The notes under the pieces: generated by a model
The model's database searches: none
What the model was told of the DNA's origin: nothing
Seen by the model: only the letters and a program-made list of their open reading frames with translations
Shown here: positions 61,184 to 64,000 of the stretch, in pieces
Layout of the letters: each line of letters begins with the position of its first letter
Position numbering within the stretch: the stretch's first letter is position 1
From: CALNYS01 sp942490855
GTDB taxonomy: Bacteria; Planctomycetota; Phycisphaerae; Phycisphaerales; UBA1924
Assembly (NCBI GenBank): GCA_942490855.1
Contig: CALNYS010000004.1
Span: 186,001 to 250,000 of the forward strand
Length of the DNA stretch: 64,000 nucleotides
Direction: 5' to 3'
Translations under genes and position numbers: made by a program

Positions 61184-62494
61184 TTACGGGCACATGCCCC
61201 ACGCGGCGAGGATGATCGCCAGGTCCGAAGCGTTCACGACGCCGTCGTTGTCGAAGTCCGCGTCGCAGGTCGCCGGCGGCTCCGCGACAAGCCCGGCCTC
61301 GCTGGCGAGCGCGAGGACCTGCTCGGCGTCGAGCGCGTAGTTGTAGACCCGCATGCGCCCCATCTGGCCATCCATCGGCTCGCTCCTGTTGGTGTTGGTC
61401 GCGTAGAGGATGTCGTCGACATCGGGCGCGAGGCTCGCGAAGAGCGTCGCGTCGTCGGCAGAGACGAGCTCGCCGTCGAAGTACCAGCGGGCCCCGTCGA
61501 TCTCCGAGCGGTCGCAGGTGAAGGCAAGGTGGTGCCATTCGTTGTCGCCGGACCCGAACGCCAGGGACGGCGAATCCGCGGACACGTCCTGCCCCGATGC
61601 GCTAAAGCGGATGAAGCCGCCCTGGGGCATCACGATGACCCACCCGTTGTTGGTCGCCGCGTCGATGACCACGTCGTTGTCTTCGATGTCGAGCTGGAGC
61701 CGGCGCATCGAGAACGCGATGGTGAAGTCGGTGGTGGCGAGGTTGAGGAACTCGCTGCTGGAGATCGTCCCGGCGGCGTCGAAGCCCGAGGCCGCGCCGA
61801 TCCGGAACGCCTGCCCGAGGGCGAACGGAACGCTGTCCGTGCGGTACTGCGCGCTGGCGCCCATGAGGATGTCCGCGCCCGAGACGCAGTCGATGCCGTT
61901 GCCTTCAAAGTTGTAGTCGTGCACGAGGCCGACCACCGGGTTGTCAACGATGACGCGCAGGCGGTCCACGCCGATGCTCACGTTCATCCTCAGCGTGAGG
62001 GTGCGACGGTCGGCGGAGATCTCAAAGCTGTCGGGGCTCAGCTCGAGGCCGCCGTCGGGCCCGTACATGGTCCCGGGCGCCCCGAGCGAGCTGTTGGTGC
62101 TGGTCAGAGACGCATCGCGGACGAGGACGCCAAGGATCTCTGTCGAGAAGGTGATCGACGCGGTGACGTCGGCGCCACCGCTGCCAACGCTGTCAAGGTG
62201 AACGTGGTACGACGAGGCCTGCTGACCGTCGACCAGAGCAGTGGTCGCCAGCTCGGCCACGGCGTCGACCAGGCCAACCGCGGCGTGGTCGACCGCGAAG
62301 CCGCCGCTGACCGTGAAGTCCGACTCGTGGAACACGAACACGTTCGCGTCGTCTTCGTGAGCGCCGAGCCTGACGTCGGCCGGCGGCGAGGGGAAGGTGA
62401 TCTGGTTCTCGCTGAGATGCCCGAGAACATCAGCGCTGGCGGCGGTCGAGGCGGCGGCGAGGAGAACGGCGGCGGTGAGGCGTGAGTGAAACAT
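61184..62494 (-). CDS. LamG-domain surface protein with dockerin-like C-terminus (copy A)
   Basis: A 436-residue exported protein starting at ATG 62494 (GGAG upstream). A signal peptide (to about residue 21) is followed by a beta domain, then a LamG/concanavalin-like domain (ATTDFTIAFSMRR, EWHHLAFTCDRSEIDGARWYFDGELVS) and a terminal calcium loop CDADFDNDGVVNASDLAIILAAW. LamG domains bind carbohydrates or proteins. It is a close paralogue of the next gene downstream in the window. Confidence 0.9.
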   Translation of the reverse strand: MFHSRLTAAVLLAAASTAASADVLGHLSENQITFPSPPADVRLGAHEDDANVFVFHESDFTVSGGFAVDHAAVGLVDAVAELATTALVDGQQASSYHVHLDSVGSGGADVTASITFSTEILGVLVRDASLTSTNSSLGAPGTMYGPDGGLELSPDSFEISADRRTLTLRMNVSIGVDRLRVIVDNPVVGLVHDYNFEGNGIDCVSGADILMGASAQYRTDSVPFALGQAFRIGAASGFDAAGTISSSEFLNLATTDFTIAFSMRRLQLDIEDNDVVIDAATNNGWVIVMPQGGFIRFSASGQDVSADSPSLAFGSGDNEWHHLAFTCDRSEIDGARWYFDGELVSADDATLFASLAPDVDDILYATNTNRSEPMDGQMGRMRVYNYALDAEQVLALASEAGLVAEPPATCDADFDNDGVVNASDLAIILAAWGMCP

Positions 62495-62658
62495 GATTTC
62501 TCTCCGTGATGGACATGCGCGGGGCCTCGGCTCGGACGTACGCGCCCGGGTGATTGACACCGGCGTCCCGCTGGAAGAGACCTCGCTGTCTGCCGGGGCA
62601 GAGTGCAGAAAACTGACGGGTTTTTTCGCCCGCGGCGCTGCTCTCTGCTCGGCGCACG

Positions 62659-62692
62659 AAAAAAGCCGACGCCAGCTCTCGCTGACGCCGGC
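62659..62692 (-). terminator. Terminator after the second LamG-dockerin gene
   Basis: Same stem, loop and U-run sequence as at 61108-61141, located 43 bases after the stop of copy B. It separates copy B from copy A, so the two genes are probably transcribed independently. Confidence 0.8.
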
Positions 62693-62734
62693 TCACGGAG
62701 CGACATCACCCCGGATGCGCATGCTGGAGGCGTG

Positions 62735-64000
62735 TTACGGGCACATGCCCCACGCGGCGAGGATGATCGCCAGGTCCGACGCGTTCACGACGCCGTCGTT
62801 GTCGAAGTCCGCGTCGCACGTCACAGGCTCCGCGACAGAACCCGTGTCGTAGGCGATCGAGCGGACCTGCTCGGCGTCCAGCGAGAAGTTGTAGACCTGC
62901 ATGCGCCCCATCATCGCCCCCATGTTTTCGCCTTCGCTGGTGCTGACCCCGAAGTAGATGTCGTCGCGATCGGGCGTGAGGCTCCCGTAGAGCGTCGCGT
63001 CGTCGGCAGAAACGAGCACGCCGTCGAAGTACCAACGGGCGCCGTCGGTCTCCGAGCGGTCGCACGTGAAGGCGACGTGGTGCCACTCGTCGTTGGCAAT
63101 GCCGAACGCCAGAGGCGGCGTCGCCGCGAAACCCTGTTCATCCCCCTGATCAAAGCGGATGCCGCCGTCGTCGGGCATCACGATCCTCCACCCTGCGTTG
63201 TCCACCGCGTCGATGACCGTGTAGTGCTCGGGAGTGTCGCCCTCCTCGAGCCGGCGGATTGAGAACGCGATGGTGAAGTCGGTCGTGCCGAGGTCGAGGA
63301 ACTCGCTGGTCGAGATCTCCCCGCCGCTGCTGGAACTCTCCCCCGAGTTGATCCGGAACGCCTGCCCGAGGGCGAACGGGACGCCGTCCGCGCTGTACTG
63401 CGCGCTGTCGCCCATGAGAATGTCCGCGTTCGAGACGCTGTCGACCCCGCTGCCCTCGAAGTCGTACTCGTGCACGAGGCCTACAAACGGCTTCGCAACG
63501 ATGACGCGCAGGCGGTCCACGCCGACGCTCACGGAGCCAGTGAAACTGAGCGTGCGCCGATCCGCGGAGATCTCAAAGCTGTCGGGGTTCAGCTCGGGGC
63601 CGCCGCCGGGCGCGTACAGCGTCTCGGGCGCCCCGAGCGAGCTGTTGGTGTCCGTAAGAGACGAATCGCGGACGAGGACGCCCAGGATATCGGTCGAGAA
63701 CGTGATCGACGCGTCGACGATGGCAAGCTGGTTGCCGACGGGGTCCAAGTGAACGTGGTACGACGAGGCCCGCTGACCGTCGACGAGGGGAGTGGTCGCC
63801 AGCTCGGCCACGGCGTCGACCAGGCCAACCGCGGCGTGGTCAACCGCGAAGCCCCCGCTGACCGTGAAGTCCGACTCGTGGAACACGAACACGCTCGCGT
63901 TGTCTTCGTGAGCACCGAGCGTGACGTCGGCCGGCGGCGAGGGGAGGATGATCGCGTTCTCGCTGAGATGTCCGAGAACATCGGCGCTGGCGGCGGTCGC
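62735..64000 (-). CDS. LamG-domain surface protein with dockerin-like C-terminus (copy B, cut by window edge)
   Basis: The reading frame is open to the end of the window, so the start and most of the signal peptide are missing; the visible part is 421 residues. It parallels copy A throughout: signal-peptide end ASADVLGHLSEN, the VFHESDFTVSGGFAVDHAAVGLVDAVAELATT segment (nearly unchanged), a LamG domain with EWHHVAFTCDRSETDGARWYFDG and an identical dockerin-like end. The middle, around the ligand-facing LamG loops, is the most divergent part. Confidence 0.9.
   Translation of the reverse strand, partial: ATAASADVLGHLSENAIILPSPPADVTLGAHEDNASVFVFHESDFTVSGGFAVDHAAVGLVDAVAELATTPLVDGQRASSYHVHLDPVGNQLAIVDASITFSTDILGVLVRDSSLTDTNSSLGAPETLYAPGGGPELNPDSFEISADRRTLSFTGSVSVGVDRLRVIVAKPFVGLVHEYDFEGSGVDSVSNADILMGDSAQYSADGVPFALGQAFRINSGESSSSGGEISTSEFLDLGTTDFTIAFSIRRLEEGDTPEHYTVIDAVDNAGWRIVMPDDGGIRFDQGDEQGFAATPPLAFGIANDEWHHVAFTCDRSETDGARWYFDGVLVSADDATLYGSLTPDRDDIYFGVSTSEGENMGAMMGRMQVYNFSLDAEQVRSIAYDTGSVAEPVTCDADFDNDGVVNASDLAIILAAWGMCP

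Larger units (their letters stand above)
61108..64000. repeat. Tandem gene duplication, unit about 1551 bases
   Basis: Terminator, stop codon and dockerin end of the two LamG genes are at matching positions 1551 bases apart (61108/62659, 61184/62735). Sequence identity is very high around the terminator and the 3' end and lower in the LamG part, which suggests duplication followed by divergence and perhaps gene conversion at the ends. Confidence 0.8.

Noticed and set aside
61108..62692. The two identical hairpin blocks as ends of an insertion element or as a CRISPR
   Set aside because: There is no transposase, no target duplication and only two copies; they are terminators duplicated together with the gene.

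Overview
The window reads as chromosome from a high-GC planctomycete, most likely class Phycisphaerae. The grounds are the strong G/C bias at third codon positions, three secreted proteins ending in a dockerin-like repeat of the form DxNxDGxVxxxDLAxxLAxWG, an FKBP-type exported protein, two small zinc-ribbon membrane proteins, and a prepilin-like protein with a terminal FADGH motif. Taxonomy is inferred from the proteins alone; there is no rRNA gene in the window. About three quarters of the genes lie on the minus strand.

1-14.0 kb (minus strand): a type IV pilus / type II secretion assembly locus. Read in the direction of transcription it runs pilin, an unknown membrane-anchored protein, a small exported protein, a GspH-like pseudopilin, PilM, PilN, PilO, PilP, a secretin with a very long acidic tail, a TPR lipoprotein, a histidine kinase, a receiver-only response regulator, an HD-GYP protein, a STAS protein and PilB (cut by the window edge). 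Many pairs overlap by four bases (ATGA or GTGA), so pilus assembly and a sensory module appear to be translated as one operon. PilM, PilN, the pilin and probably the unknown membrane-anchored protein carry single-base frameshifts that look like sequence errors.

14-26 kb: a zinc-ribbon membrane protein, a plus-strand exported FKBP-type prolyl isomerase, a SpoIIE-type phosphatase coupled to a PduO-type cobalamin adenosyltransferase, elongation factor G with its own promoter and terminator, a prolyl oligopeptidase lipoprotein, and an ABC ATPase next to a large exported membrane protein.

26-41 kb: housekeeping and small genes: M20 peptidase, TatA, FolD, NAD-dependent DNA ligase LigA (with an internal tract of foreign-looking codon use), a CYTH protein, a beta-propeller lipoprotein, two pseudouridine synthases, a MnmE-like GTPase, type III pantothenate kinase, a YihY-type membrane protein and a coiled-coil protein.

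41-53 kb: the rplK-rplA-rplJ-rplL and rpoB-rpoC cluster. It differs from the usual layout in having a lipoprotein gene between rpoB and rpoC, a terminator between rplL and rpoB, and no secE or nusG immediately upstream of rplK.

53-64 kb: a more accessory region: an amidohydrolase-fold protein that has lost its metal ligands, NAD(P)HX epimerase, a parallel beta-helix surface protein, a FAD monooxygenase, and a plus-strand locus behind an AT-rich regulatory island. That locus encodes a MauE-like membrane protein, an exported peptide with eight cysteines, an anchored protein of unknown function and a prepilin-like protein; it is the best candidate here for an undescribed system. The window ends in a tandem duplication of a LamG-dockerin surface protein gene.
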